Below are positions 35,527-43,031 of a DNA stretch of 43,031 nucleotides, one piece after another. Numbering within the stretch: position 1 is the stretch's first letter; each line of letters starts with the position of its first letter. The stretch is taken from assembly GCA_009929605.1 (NCBI GenBank), contig SAAC01000008.1:1-43031 (forward strand). Reading direction: 5' to 3'. A program made the position numbers and the translations under genes. Source of the DNA: Negativicutes bacterium. GTDB lineage: Bacteria > Bacillota > Negativicutes > Veillonellales > Veillonellaceae. The notes beneath the pieces are model-generated. The model searched no databases. It worked only from the letters and a program-made list of their open reading frames with translations, and had not been told where the DNA came from.

Positions 35527-36864
35527 ATGAAAACCACCGCTAAAAAAATGTCTGTATTCCAGCTAACTACTCTAGTAGCAGCCAACATGCTTGGTGCTGG
35601 GATTATTATGTTGCCTACGAACTTAGCTGCTGTAGGAACTATTTCGATTCTATCTTGGCTCGTTACTGCGGTAGGGGCCCTAGTCTTAGCTCATATTTTT
35701 GCACAAGCTGGTATGTTCAATACCAAGCCAGGCGGTATGGGTGGCTACTCAGAATATAAATTTGGTAGAACCGGACATTTTATGGCGAATTATGCTTATA
35801 GCATATCGCTTGTCATTGCTAATGTAGCGATTGCCGTTTCCGCGGTTGGCTACGGTGCAGTATTATTTGGTCTTGATCTGAACCCATGGCAAGTCAGTGA
35901 AATCACTGTTGTCCTTTTGTGGTTTGCGGCTATCCTTAATTTCAAAGGAAACCGTTTCACAGGTCGTTTGAGTAATATTACAGTATGGGGCTCCATTGTC
36001 CCAGTATTTTTAATCAGTACCATTGGTTGGTTCTGGTTCAGTCCTGAATTGTACATGACTGCTTGGAATCCGAATGAATTACCACTTTTTGACGCTGTAA
36101 GCGAATCTATTTCTCTTACATTATGGGCGTTCCTTGGTTTTGAATCGGCTGCTGCAAACGCTGATGCAGTTGAAAATCCTAAGAAAAATGTACCTATTGC
36201 CACTTTCGTTGGCACATTAGCAGTAGCGGTTATTTATGTATTATCCACTAATGTTATGGCCGGTATCGTGCCTAACTTGGATCTATTAAACTCTACAGCT
36301 CCATTTGGTTTAACTTATGCTACTATGTTTAACGACACAGTTGGTAAAATCGTAATGGCCTCCATGGTTATTTCTTGCTGTGGTGCATTGCTTTGCTGGC
36401 AATTTACATTGTCCCGCGTATTCAAAAGCTGTGCAGAGGAAGGTTACTTCCCAAAAGTATTTGCTCGTGTAAACAGCAATGACGCTCCTGTTCGTGGCGT
36501 ATTCATCTTGCTTTTAGTAGAAACTGCTTTAGCGATGATGACTGCGGACGAATCCTTGCGTCAACAATTTGAAAATCTTGTTAACCTAGCTGTTGTAACA
36601 AATGTATTCCCATACATCTTATGTATCTTATCCTTGAATACATTGCTTAAAACAGAGGGAGCGCATCTATCTCGTAACGAAAAAATGATTCCGTTCTCCA
36701 TCTTTGGCCTTGCATACTGTGCGTATGCTATCTATGCTTGTGGAGATATTGCAATCATCGGTGGTTTCAGTACTATCGCATTGGGCTATGTCATTTACCA
36801 AGTGAAATTCGTAATCTTGCCTAAATTACAAGCACTACGTAGTGTACAACGTACGATAGATTAG
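35527..36864 (+). CDS. potE: Putrescine-ornithine antiporter (PotE-like, APC superfamily)
   Basis: 445 residues with about twelve membrane segments. MLGAGIIMLPTNLAAVGTIS, then KPGGMGGYSEYKFGRTGHFM, TLWAFLGFESAAANADAVEN, and VISCCGALLCWQFTLSRVFK align closely with E. coli PotE as I recall it. It exchanges ornithine for putrescine or imports putrescine across the inner membrane. No ornithine decarboxylase gene is adjacent, unlike speF-potE. AAAGGGGA lies 8 bases before the ATG. The long leader suggests control at RNA level. Confidence 0.85.
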   Translation: MKTTAKKMSVFQLTTLVAANMLGAGIIMLPTNLAAVGTISILSWLVTAVGALVLAHIFAQAGMFNTKPGGMGGYSEYKFGRTGHFMANYAYSISLVIANVAIAVSAVGYGAVLFGLDLNPWQVSEITVVLLWFAAILNFKGNRFTGRLSNITVWGSIVPVFLISTIGWFWFSPELYMTAWNPNELPLFDAVSESISLTLWAFLGFESAAANADAVENPKKNVPIATFVGTLAVAVIYVLSTNVMAGIVPNLDLLNSTAPFGLTYATMFNDTVGKIVMASMVISCCGALLCWQFTLSRVFKSCAEEGYFPKVFARVNSNDAPVRGVFILLLVETALAMMTADESLRQQFENLVNLAVVTNVFPYILCILSLNTLLKTEGAHLSRNEKMIPFSIFGLAYCAYAIYACGDIAIIGGFSTIALGYVIYQVKFVILPKLQALRSVQRTID

Positions 36865-36897
36865 TAAATACCTCGTTCATAATTAAATATTCATAAT

Positions 36898-36929
36898 AAA
36901 AGCCTCGTTCTCAGGAACGAGGCTTTTTT
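36898..36929 (+). terminator. Terminator after potE
   Basis: GCCTCGTTC pairs with GAACGAGGC around TCAG, preceded by AAAA and followed by six T. The 36930-37196 stretch beyond is AT-rich with no gene seen. Confidence 0.9.
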
Positions 36930-37196
36930 GTGCCCTTATAATGAATAAGGTATAAGCTATGAATACTAATGGAATTTACCATGAGGTGAATCGGATTTAT
37001 CATGTGTATGAGAAATATCATATGAATGTTGGTTATATGAAAATTATGAGATTTGATTTCGAGAGAGTTACCCCGAAAAATTTTCATAGATATATTCGTA
37101 TAAATTAGAATTTGTCTCATTTTTTGAGGTCTATACATATGAATAATAGTTAGCAAGAAAGCTAGTAATTATCAATACTTATAGGGGGTATGGGAA

Positions 37197-37225
37197 TTGT
37201 ATGGCTTTCATCATTGTAGTATATT
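37197..37225 (+). promoter_or_regulatory. Promoter of the cobalamin-riboswitch operon
   Basis: TTGTAT, 17 bases, then TATATT, placed so that transcription would begin just before the aptamer. Confidence 0.5.
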
Positions 37226-37249
37226 TATAACATAATTTGACTAAAGAGA

Positions 37250-37403
37250 GTGTCGGCATGGCCGAGCGTAAAAGAGGAAATCAGGTGTAAATCCTGAACT
37301 ACGAATGTAGCTGTAATGTGGAACGTTTTTCAACAAGGGTCACTGGGAAACTGGGAAGGCGGAAAAGCGTAATGAAGCATAAGTCAGAAAGCCTGCTCAC
37401 GAG
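37250..37403 (+). promoter_or_regulatory. Cobalamin (B12) riboswitch aptamer
   Basis: The conserved blocks occur in order: GGTGTAAATCC with its flanking ATCAGG/CCTGA-type stem (37280-37297), GCTGTAATG (about 37310), TCACTGGGAAACTGGGAAGG (37340-37359), AAGCATAAGTCAG (37375-37386), then AAAGCCTGCTCA, the B12-box end. This is the AdoCbl-class layout. It precedes a terminator at 37520 and the five-gene importer at 37692, so high cobalamin should switch the operon off. Confidence 0.9.
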
Positions 37404-37519
37404 ATTATGGATTACAATATCTACAATGTGTATAGTAAAGACTATCGAATCATGAGGGTGATGAGATAGCCATTGAAATGCTGGTGACTGATGCGCAACT
37501 AGATAGTATGTATATGACT

Positions 37520-37574
37520 AGAGTTAATCAGTCCTTTCTCAAGTGAGTAAAGGATTGGTTAGCTCTATTTTTTT
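37520..37574 (+). terminator. Riboswitch expression-platform terminator
   Basis: AGAGTTAATCAGTCCTTT pairs, with G-T and A-C interruptions, to AAAGGATTGGTTAGCTCT, then A and seven T. It lies 120 bases before the first gene, so control is by premature termination. A GAATACC/GGTATTC hairpin follows at about 37583-37609. Confidence 0.85.
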
Positions 37575-37691
37575 CGGATATTTGAATACCTTAATAGGTT
37601 ATGGTATTCGCAGTAGTAGTTAAAGAATTTTCAATAGTAGTTTGAATCGCAGTAGTTATTTACATGCTGGTTGTGGTAGCGGGAGTTGTCT

Positions 37692-38630
37692 ATGGTAAAA
37701 GGTATAGTGAAATATATATCGCAATTCGTAATAACATTGGTGGGCATTTCATTTTTAACATTTTGTTTGACCTACTTGGCACCAGGCGATCCAGCGATGA
37801 TGCTATTAGAGTCGGGGGACCGTATTGTATCGCAACAAGAATTAGATGAGGTCCGTGCTGAGTTAGGCTTGGATAAACCCTTTTGGGTACGATATGCAGA
37901 TTGGGCGATTAATGCTGCGCAAGGTGATTTAGGTATGTCCTATTCTGCCAAAATTCCAGTGGTAGATCGCATGCTTGAATCATTGCCCGGAACATTGATG
38001 TTAGCTGCGGCCTCAACAATATTGATTATTCTATATGCTGTCCCAGCAGGTATTATAAGTGCTATAAATCAGAACAAGAAAATTGATTATATCTTACGGT
38101 CTTTGTCCTTTGTGGGTGTGTCCATGCCAACATTTTGGTTAGGCTTAATTTTGATTTATATCTTTGGACTGAAACTTGGCCTAGTACCTATTGCTTCCTC
38201 AAAAATTTCTTTTTCTGGAGTTATCTTACCGGCTACTACTATGGCTGTCGTGGTGGGCTCCAAATATATGCGTCAAGTTCGGTTAGTTATTCTGGAGGAA
38301 ATGCAAAAGGATTATGTAATTGGTGCTCGTTCTAGAGGGATAGCTGAATGGAAAATTTTATTTGGTCATATTTTACCAAATGCTTTTTTACCATTAATTA
38401 CATTACTTGGTGTACTTGTCGGGTATTTGCTCGGTGGTGTTACGGTTATTGAGATGGTCTTTGCATGGCCAGGACTCGGTAATATGGCGGTGTATGCCAT
38501 TACCATGCGTGATTATCCATTGGTGCAAGGATTTGTACTATGGGTAGCCGTAGGGTTTATGATTATTAATGCCCTTGTGGATGTGTCTTATCGATTATTA
38601 GATCCAAGATTGAAAAGGGGGCAACAATAA
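37692..38630 (+). CDS. ABC importer permease, NikB/DppB type
   Basis: 312 residues, six membrane segments, with the family start (QFVITLVGISFLTFCLTYLA PGDP) and the cytoplasmic coupling loop VLEEMQ-DYVIGARSRGIAEWKILFGHILPNA near 220. It pairs with the next gene to form the channel of a nickel/oligopeptide-type importer. The ATG at 37692 has GGGAG six bases upstream; a TTG at 37686 is less likely. As the first gene behind the cobalamin riboswitch, it probably handles cobalt or a cobalt chelate. Confidence 0.9.
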   Translation: MVKGIVKYISQFVITLVGISFLTFCLTYLAPGDPAMMLLESGDRIVSQQELDEVRAELGLDKPFWVRYADWAINAAQGDLGMSYSAKIPVVDRMLESLPGTLMLAAASTILIILYAVPAGIISAINQNKKIDYILRSLSFVGVSMPTFWLGLILIYIFGLKLGLVPIASSKISFSGVILPATTMAVVVGSKYMRQVRLVILEEMQKDYVIGARSRGIAEWKILFGHILPNAFLPLITLLGVLVGYLLGGVTVIEMVFAWPGLGNMAVYAITMRDYPLVQGFVLWVAVGFMIINALVDVSYRLLDPRLKRGQQ

Positions 38631-39452
38631 ATGAAAGATTTTATCCAAAAAAATAAATTGTTTTCCCTCTATAGTGCATTAATGTTGCTGATTATATTTA
38701 TAGCTATATTTGCACCGCATTTGGCGCCAGGTGATGCCTTTAACTCTAACATGGCAGATGCTTTAAAGGCCCCTAGTAGTGAGCATTGGTTTGGTACAGA
38801 TAAATTAGGTCGTGATGTGTTATCACGTATTGTATATGGCACACAACTATCCTTATTCATGGGCTTTACGATTGTTATTACGATGGTTCTTATCGGTACT
38901 ATCATTGGGGCTGTGGCGGGCTATTTTGGCGGATTTATTGAAGTTGTATTGATGCGAATTACAGATATAGTGTTATCGTTCCCAGGTATTATTTTGGCTA
39001 TTGCTATCGCAGGTATTTTGGGTGGTAGTATAGCGAATACTATTTTGTCTCTTACAATCGTTGGGTGGGCTAAATATGCACGTATTGTTAGGTCATTAAC
39101 GTTGAAAGTACGGCAAGAAGAGTTTGTAACAGCCTCTATCATGATGGGGGCTTCAACATGGACCATTTTGCGTAGACATATTATCCCGAATATTATGCCA
39201 CTAATAGTAACAACGGGGGCACTTGATTTAGGGGTAATGATGATAGAAGTGGCGGGTTTATCTTTCCTGGGGTTTGGTGCTCAACCACCTACGCCAGAAT
39301 GGGGCTTGATGCTCAATGAAGGCCGTCAGTATTTACAACTAGCACCGTGGTTAATGATTTTCCCAGGTGCATCTATTTTAATTGTTGTTTCCATCTTTAA
39401 CTTGTGGAGTGATGCATTACGCGATGTAGTGGATCCAAAAAATGAAGGTTAG
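38631..39452 (+). CDS. ABC importer permease, NikC/DppC type
   Basis: 273 residues. EHWFGTDKLGRDVLSRIVYG near residue 50 is the NikC/DppC signature, and the coupling loop is EEFVTASIMMGASTWTILRRHIIPN near 165. The C-terminal GLSFLGFGAQPPTPEWGLML is also typical. The ATG directly follows the stop of the previous gene, and GGGG lies upstream. It forms the second half of the membrane channel. Confidence 0.92.
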   Translation: MKDFIQKNKLFSLYSALMLLIIFIAIFAPHLAPGDAFNSNMADALKAPSSEHWFGTDKLGRDVLSRIVYGTQLSLFMGFTIVITMVLIGTIIGAVAGYFGGFIEVVLMRITDIVLSFPGIILAIAIAGILGGSIANTILSLTIVGWAKYARIVRSLTLKVRQEEFVTASIMMGASTWTILRRHIIPNIMPLIVTTGALDLGVMMIEVAGLSFLGFGAQPPTPEWGLMLNEGRQYLQLAPWLMIFPGASILIVVSIFNLWSDALRDVVDPKNEG

Positions 39453-39538
39453 GATATCTTGCTATTGGGCCTTGATATAAGTGATTGATAGTGCTAAATA
39501 GGGGACTATCTGTGTTGTATGTAGTATGGAGGATTCAA

Positions 39539-41107
39539 ATGAAGAAAAGTCTAAAGAAATCTTTATTAGTAGGGCTGAGTGTGCTTATGTGTGGAGCATT
39601 CTTAGCAGGTTGTGGTAATGATTCTAACAATGCTGAGAACAAAGATACACTTAAAGTAGCCGTTACCAACTTTGCAAGTAGTTTGGATCCAGCAGAAAAC
39701 TTCTTCTCCTGGGTTGTTATGCGCTATGGTGTGGGCGAAACATTAACTAAATTTGATAAACAAATGAAACCAGTGCCATGGCTTGCTGCTAAATGGTCTG
39801 TGGCGGATGATAAAAGAACTTGGACAATTACTGTTAAGGATAATGTTAAATTCTCTAATGGCAAACCGGTAACGGCACAAGCTGTCAAAGAATCCCTTGA
39901 ACGTGCCTTTGCCAAGAGTTCAATGCCTAAAACATTCTTCCAATATAAAAGCCTAGAAGCTAAGGGGCAAGATTTAATTATTAAAACAGATAAAGAATAT
40001 CCTAATTTACCAAGCTTGTTAGCTGATCCATTCTTCCTTGTTGTAGATGTTCAATCTGAGAGAGACGGCCGTGATTTCGCAAAACAAGGTCCTATTGGTA
40101 CAGGTCCATATGTAGTAAAAAGCTTTACAAAAGAGCTCGCTGTGATGGAAGCCAATCCAAATTACTGGGATGGTGCAGTACCATTTAAAACAGTAGAAAT
40201 TCCATCCATCGATGATCCAAATACACGTGCCATGTCATTGCAATCAGGCGATGTAGATATGGCTGTTAACATTGGTCCAGGTGAAATCGGCTTATTTAAA
40301 GACAATGATAAATTTAAGGTGGATGAGATTACATCCCTTCGTGTTGTATTAGCGCGTATTAATATGAATGGTGTATTGGGGGATAAAAATGTGCGTGACG
40401 CTGTGATTTCTGCGGCAGATCGTAAAAACTATGCAGATGTATTGTTGAAAGGTACATTCCTTCCAGGTTCTGCACCAATTCCACCATCTATGGATTACGG
40501 GTTTGATCAATTAAAAGATCCTAATGCATACAATCCTGACCGTTCAAAACAGTTGTTAGCACAATCCGGTTGGACTGATACAAATGGAGATGGCATTGTG
40601 GATAAAAATGGCCAACCATTGACGTTCAATTTCATTGTGTATAACTCTCGTGCAGAATTGCCGTTATATGCAGAAGCATTGCAAGCAGATTTGAAAAAAA
40701 TTGGTATCGATATGAAAATCCAAACAGTAGATTACAACTTACTTGATGGTATCGGTAAAGAAGGTAAATACGATATGTTGATTTCTAATATCGTAACGGC
40801 TAATACTGGTGATCCAATCTGGTTCCTTGGCAATTACTGGCATACTAATATTGATGGTTCTAACCCTCAAAATGGATCTGGATATTCCAATCCACAAGTT
40901 GACCAATTATTAGAAGCCGCTACTGTAGAGTTTGATCCAGCTAAACGCAGAGAATATGCAATCCAAATTCAACAATTATTGATGAACGATGGTGCAGCAT
41001 TATTCTTTGGCTATCCTAAAACTAATATTGTTAATGCTAAATACCTTAACAATGTTGTTATGTATCCAAGTGATTACTATTGGATTACAAACAAAATTTC
41101 CAAATAA
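39539..41107 (+). CDS. Substrate-binding lipoprotein of the ABC importer (SBP_bac_5, NikA/DppA type)
   Basis: 522 residues. The signal ends LAGC with lipidated Cys25. The family-5 binding fold follows, with LDPAENFFSWVVMRYGVGET near 45 and GPIGTGPYVVKSF near 185. GGAGG lies before the ATG at 39539; an earlier ATG at 39485 lacks a site and would bury the signal peptide. It captures ligand outside the inner membrane. NikA relatives bind Ni or Co chelates while DppA binds peptides; riboswitch control favours cobalt. Confidence 0.92.
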   Translation: MKKSLKKSLLVGLSVLMCGAFLAGCGNDSNNAENKDTLKVAVTNFASSLDPAENFFSWVVMRYGVGETLTKFDKQMKPVPWLAAKWSVADDKRTWTITVKDNVKFSNGKPVTAQAVKESLERAFAKSSMPKTFFQYKSLEAKGQDLIIKTDKEYPNLPSLLADPFFLVVDVQSERDGRDFAKQGPIGTGPYVVKSFTKELAVMEANPNYWDGAVPFKTVEIPSIDDPNTRAMSLQSGDVDMAVNIGPGEIGLFKDNDKFKVDEITSLRVVLARINMNGVLGDKNVRDAVISAADRKNYADVLLKGTFLPGSAPIPPSMDYGFDQLKDPNAYNPDRSKQLLAQSGWTDTNGDGIVDKNGQPLTFNFIVYNSRAELPLYAEALQADLKKIGIDMKIQTVDYNLLDGIGKEGKYDMLISNIVTANTGDPIWFLGNYWHTNIDGSNPQNGSGYSNPQVDQLLEAATVEFDPAKRREYAIQIQQLLMNDGAALFFGYPKTNIVNAKYLNNVVMYPSDYYWITNKISK

Positions 41108-41187
41108 TGTGGTGTGATGTGTTAGTTGTATAAAGTGTTATTATTAAATATCTAGAATGAGTTAGTAAATATGTTGAAAGGAACACT

Positions 41188-41988
41188 ATGAGCGAGGAGC
41201 TTTTATTAGATGTTAAAAATTTACATATCGCTTATCAGGATAATCCAACTGTAATGGATGTGAATTTCACCCTTAATAAAGGCGAAGTCCTCGCCATAGT
41301 AGGTGAGTCTGGCTCAGGCAAAACTACGGTTATTCGAGCTATTTTAGGGTTGCTTTCGACGGGTGGTAAAATAACAACGGGCGATATCGTTTTTGAAGGT
41401 CGGTCTCTCAATAATTTGGCTAAAAGAGAATGGCAGCCTATCCGAGGAAAAGAAATCTCCATGATTTTCCAAGATAGTGGTAGTGCCCTAGATCCTATTC
41501 AAAAAATTGGAAAACAATTCCGAGAGTATTTCAAAACACATGAAACACTTTCTGATGAAGAATGCGATGCAAAAGCTATTAGCTTGTTGGCGAGTGTAGC
41601 ATTGACTGCTGGGGTAGATATATTACAACGGTATCCTTATGAGCTCAGTGGTGGTCAACGCCAACGGTTAGGTGTTGCTATGGGACTAGCATTATCACCT
41701 AAATTATTATTAGGTGATGAACCAACATCAGCATTGGATGTCACAACCCAAGCACAAGTTGTACTTGAAATGAAGGCACTGGCAAAAAATCAGGGAACTG
41801 CGATTATCATTGTAACGCACAATCTAGGTGTAGCAGCGCATATGGCGGATAAAATTCTTGTTATGAAATCAGGACGTGTAGTAGATTCTGGAATGGCGAA
41901 GGATGTTTTAGAAAACCCTAGTCATGAGTATACAAAACATTTAATGGATTCAGTACCAACATTAGGAGGTGGCCGATATGTCGAATAG
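41188..41988 (+). CDS. ABC importer ATPase, NikD/DppD type
   Basis: 266 residues. Walker A is GESGSGKTTV near 37-46, the signature is LSGGQRQRLG near 153, Walker B is LLLGDEPTSALD, and the switch His is in VTHNLG. It lacks the long C-terminal Fe-S-like tail of many DppD proteins. GAAAGGA precedes the ATG. It overlaps the next ATPase gene by 11 bases, so the two probably assemble as a heterodimer. Confidence 0.93.
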   Translation: MSEELLLDVKNLHIAYQDNPTVMDVNFTLNKGEVLAIVGESGSGKTTVIRAILGLLSTGGKITTGDIVFEGRSLNNLAKREWQPIRGKEISMIFQDSGSALDPIQKIGKQFREYFKTHETLSDEECDAKAISLLASVALTAGVDILQRYPYELSGGQRQRLGVAMGLALSPKLLLGDEPTSALDVTTQAQVVLEMKALAKNQGTAIIIVTHNLGVAAHMADKILVMKSGRVVDSGMAKDVLENPSHEYTKHLMDSVPTLGGGRYVE

Positions 41989-42907
41989 AGAAAATATAGC
42001 TCCACAGGCTAGTACTATTTTGGAACTAAAAGGTGTGTGTAAAGACTTTCGTCTGCCTACTGGTGGTACATTACGAGCTTGTAATAAGGTGAATATTACA
42101 TTAGAACGTGGTGAGTCATTAGGTATTGTAGGGGAATCTGGTTCTGGTAAATCCACGTTGGCACGTATGATTATGAAAATGATGTCCCTTAGTGAAGGGC
42201 AAATTATTATTGATGGTGTGGATATCTCTAACATGAATAAAGATGAGGAACGTGCATATCGTCAGAAAATTCAAATGGTATTTCAGGATCCCAGCGCAGC
42301 TTGTAATCCTCGGATGAAAGTAAAAGATATCATTCTAGAACCATTATATAATTTTGGACTTTTGAAAAAGGGAACAGAAGAAGATATTGTTGGACAATAT
42401 CTTGAAATGGTTGATTTGCCTCGTGAATTTATGCACAGATATCCGCATGAAATGAGTGGTGGTCAACGTCAGCGTGTTGCCATTGCGCGTGCTATCGTAT
42501 TAGAGCCAGAGATTCTTGTATTTGATGAGGCCACTAGTGCTCTTGACGTGTCTGTACAAGATTCCATTTGCTTCTTGTTGGCACGATTGCAAAAGAAAAA
42601 GAATTTGTCCTATATCTTTATTGCCCATGATATTGCTTTCATTAGAACTATGTGTCATAAAGTGGCCGTTATGTATAAAGGTGCTGTAGTGGAAGAATTA
42701 GATGCGTATCATATTTGTGAGGCCCAACATCCATACACGAAAGTATTGCTCAGCTCTATTTTTGAGGTAGGTCAAGAACATAATCCATTGCAACTAGTAG
42801 TCGATTCACAGGGTGAATTGTCAGCACGTAAGTTTATCGTAGAAGCAGATAGAGAATCTGTAGCCAATAGATTTTTGCATGGCATGCGCTCGACGGTATC
42901 GGTATAG
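41978..42907 (+). CDS. ABC importer ATPase, NikE/DppF type
   Basis: 309 residues. Walker A is GESGSGKSTLARMI near 52, the signature is MSGGQRQRVAIARA near 160, Walker B is ILVFDEATSALD, and the switch His is in FIAHDIAF. The C-terminal HPYTKVLLSSIFEV is the oligopeptide-type tail. AGGAGGTGG lies before the ATG at 41978, which overlaps the previous gene. It is the last gene of the operon. Confidence 0.93.
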   Translation: MSNRENIAPQASTILELKGVCKDFRLPTGGTLRACNKVNITLERGESLGIVGESGSGKSTLARMIMKMMSLSEGQIIIDGVDISNMNKDEERAYRQKIQMVFQDPSAACNPRMKVKDIILEPLYNFGLLKKGTEEDIVGQYLEMVDLPREFMHRYPHEMSGGQRQRVAIARAIVLEPEILVFDEATSALDVSVQDSICFLLARLQKKKNLSYIFIAHDIAFIRTMCHKVAVMYKGAVVEELDAYHICEAQHPYTKVLLSSIFEVGQEHNPLQLVVDSQGELSARKFIVEADRESVANRFLHGMRSTVSV

Positions 42908-42956
42908 CAAAATAACTTTTATATAAGCTATAATTAAGAGGAGTAGACGTATACGC

Positions 42957-42990
42957 AAAGAGGCGACACCGCGCGGTGTCGCCTCTTTCA
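42957..42990. terminator. Perfect 32-base palindrome, bidirectional terminator
   Basis: AAAGAGGCGACACCGC is followed at once by its exact complement GCGGTGTCGCCTCTTT. A and T flanks on both sides suit transcripts arriving from both directions. Confidence 0.85.
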
Positions 42991-43002
42991 GTATAATTAT
43001 AT

Positions 43003-43031
43003 TTATTTTGTCTTATCTAGCTCATCCATAT
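43003..43031 (-). CDS. C-terminal tail of a minus-strand gene (runs off the window)
   Basis: The minus strand reads MDELDKTK then TAA at 43005-43003, right beside the bidirectional palindrome, the usual place for a converging gene to stop. Only nine codons are visible, so no product can be named, and the frame could be chance. Confidence 0.35.

Overview
The window looks like the chromosome of a Veillonella-type Negativicute. It is AT-rich with Gram-negative envelope traits (a lipoprotein signal, an autotransporter relic) but Firmicute-style genes and signals (CymR-like Rrf2 regulator, HPr with a regulatory serine, strong AGGAGG ribosome binding sites). It also encodes lactate-type metabolism, with a lactate permease start next to a malate/lactate dehydrogenase. 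No rRNA, tRNA, IS element, CRISPR array or prophage was seen.

Layout: 1-1.8 kb, lactate permease fragment and an Ldh_2-family dehydrogenase (both minus). 2.4-8.7 kb, a molybdopterin oxidoreductase, a BrnQ branched-chain amino acid carrier, then a tight run of Fe-ADH/glycerol-dehydrogenase-like protein, DUF1653 protein, HAD phosphatase and VOC protein. 8.9-13.9 kb, cyclophilin lipoprotein, GIY-YIG protein, and the compact DUF1934-argS-pyrG group. 14.1-17.6 kb, a decayed ahpC copy, an antitoxin-like small protein, intact ahpC, and a CymR-like regulator with cysK. 17.8-20 kb, a C-terminally truncated secreted esterase and a nitroreductase stub. 20.1-27.8 kb, a complete fructose phosphotransferase route (fruA, fruK on minus; ptsI, ptsH on plus) with a NhaC-type antiporter and dapF between. 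27.9-29.6 kb, gene relics, including an autotransporter remnant, and a CsoR-type regulator. 29.8-33.9 kb, a monofunctional glycosyltransferase and argG-argH. 33.9-36.9 kb, a candidate attenuator or small RNA, two broken genes joined tail to tail, and a PotE-like antiporter with a long leader. 37.2-42.9 kb, a cobalamin riboswitch heading a five-gene nickel/peptide-type ABC importer, most likely for cobalt.

Physiology: the parts fit an anaerobe that lives on lactate and makes propionate with B12-dependent enzymes. The riboswitch-controlled importer would supply cobalt for B12. argG/argH and PotE bear on arginine, ornithine and putrescine, the last being notable because Veillonella peptidoglycan carries polyamines. 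CymR/CysK and AhpC cover cysteine synthesis and peroxide defence.

Most unusual signals: (1) a conserved hairpin module (arms CTCGGCT and AAGCTCGC around a small stem) recurs at least six times, only between genes, often at the tip of an otherwise unrelated long terminator, and nearly every copy sits beside a gene relic; (2) a consensus promoter followed by mutually exclusive ACGTTAGG/CCTAACGT pairings and a terminator at 33951-34100; (3) several sharp dyads over promoters. Seven gene relics in 43 kb suggest active local gene decay.
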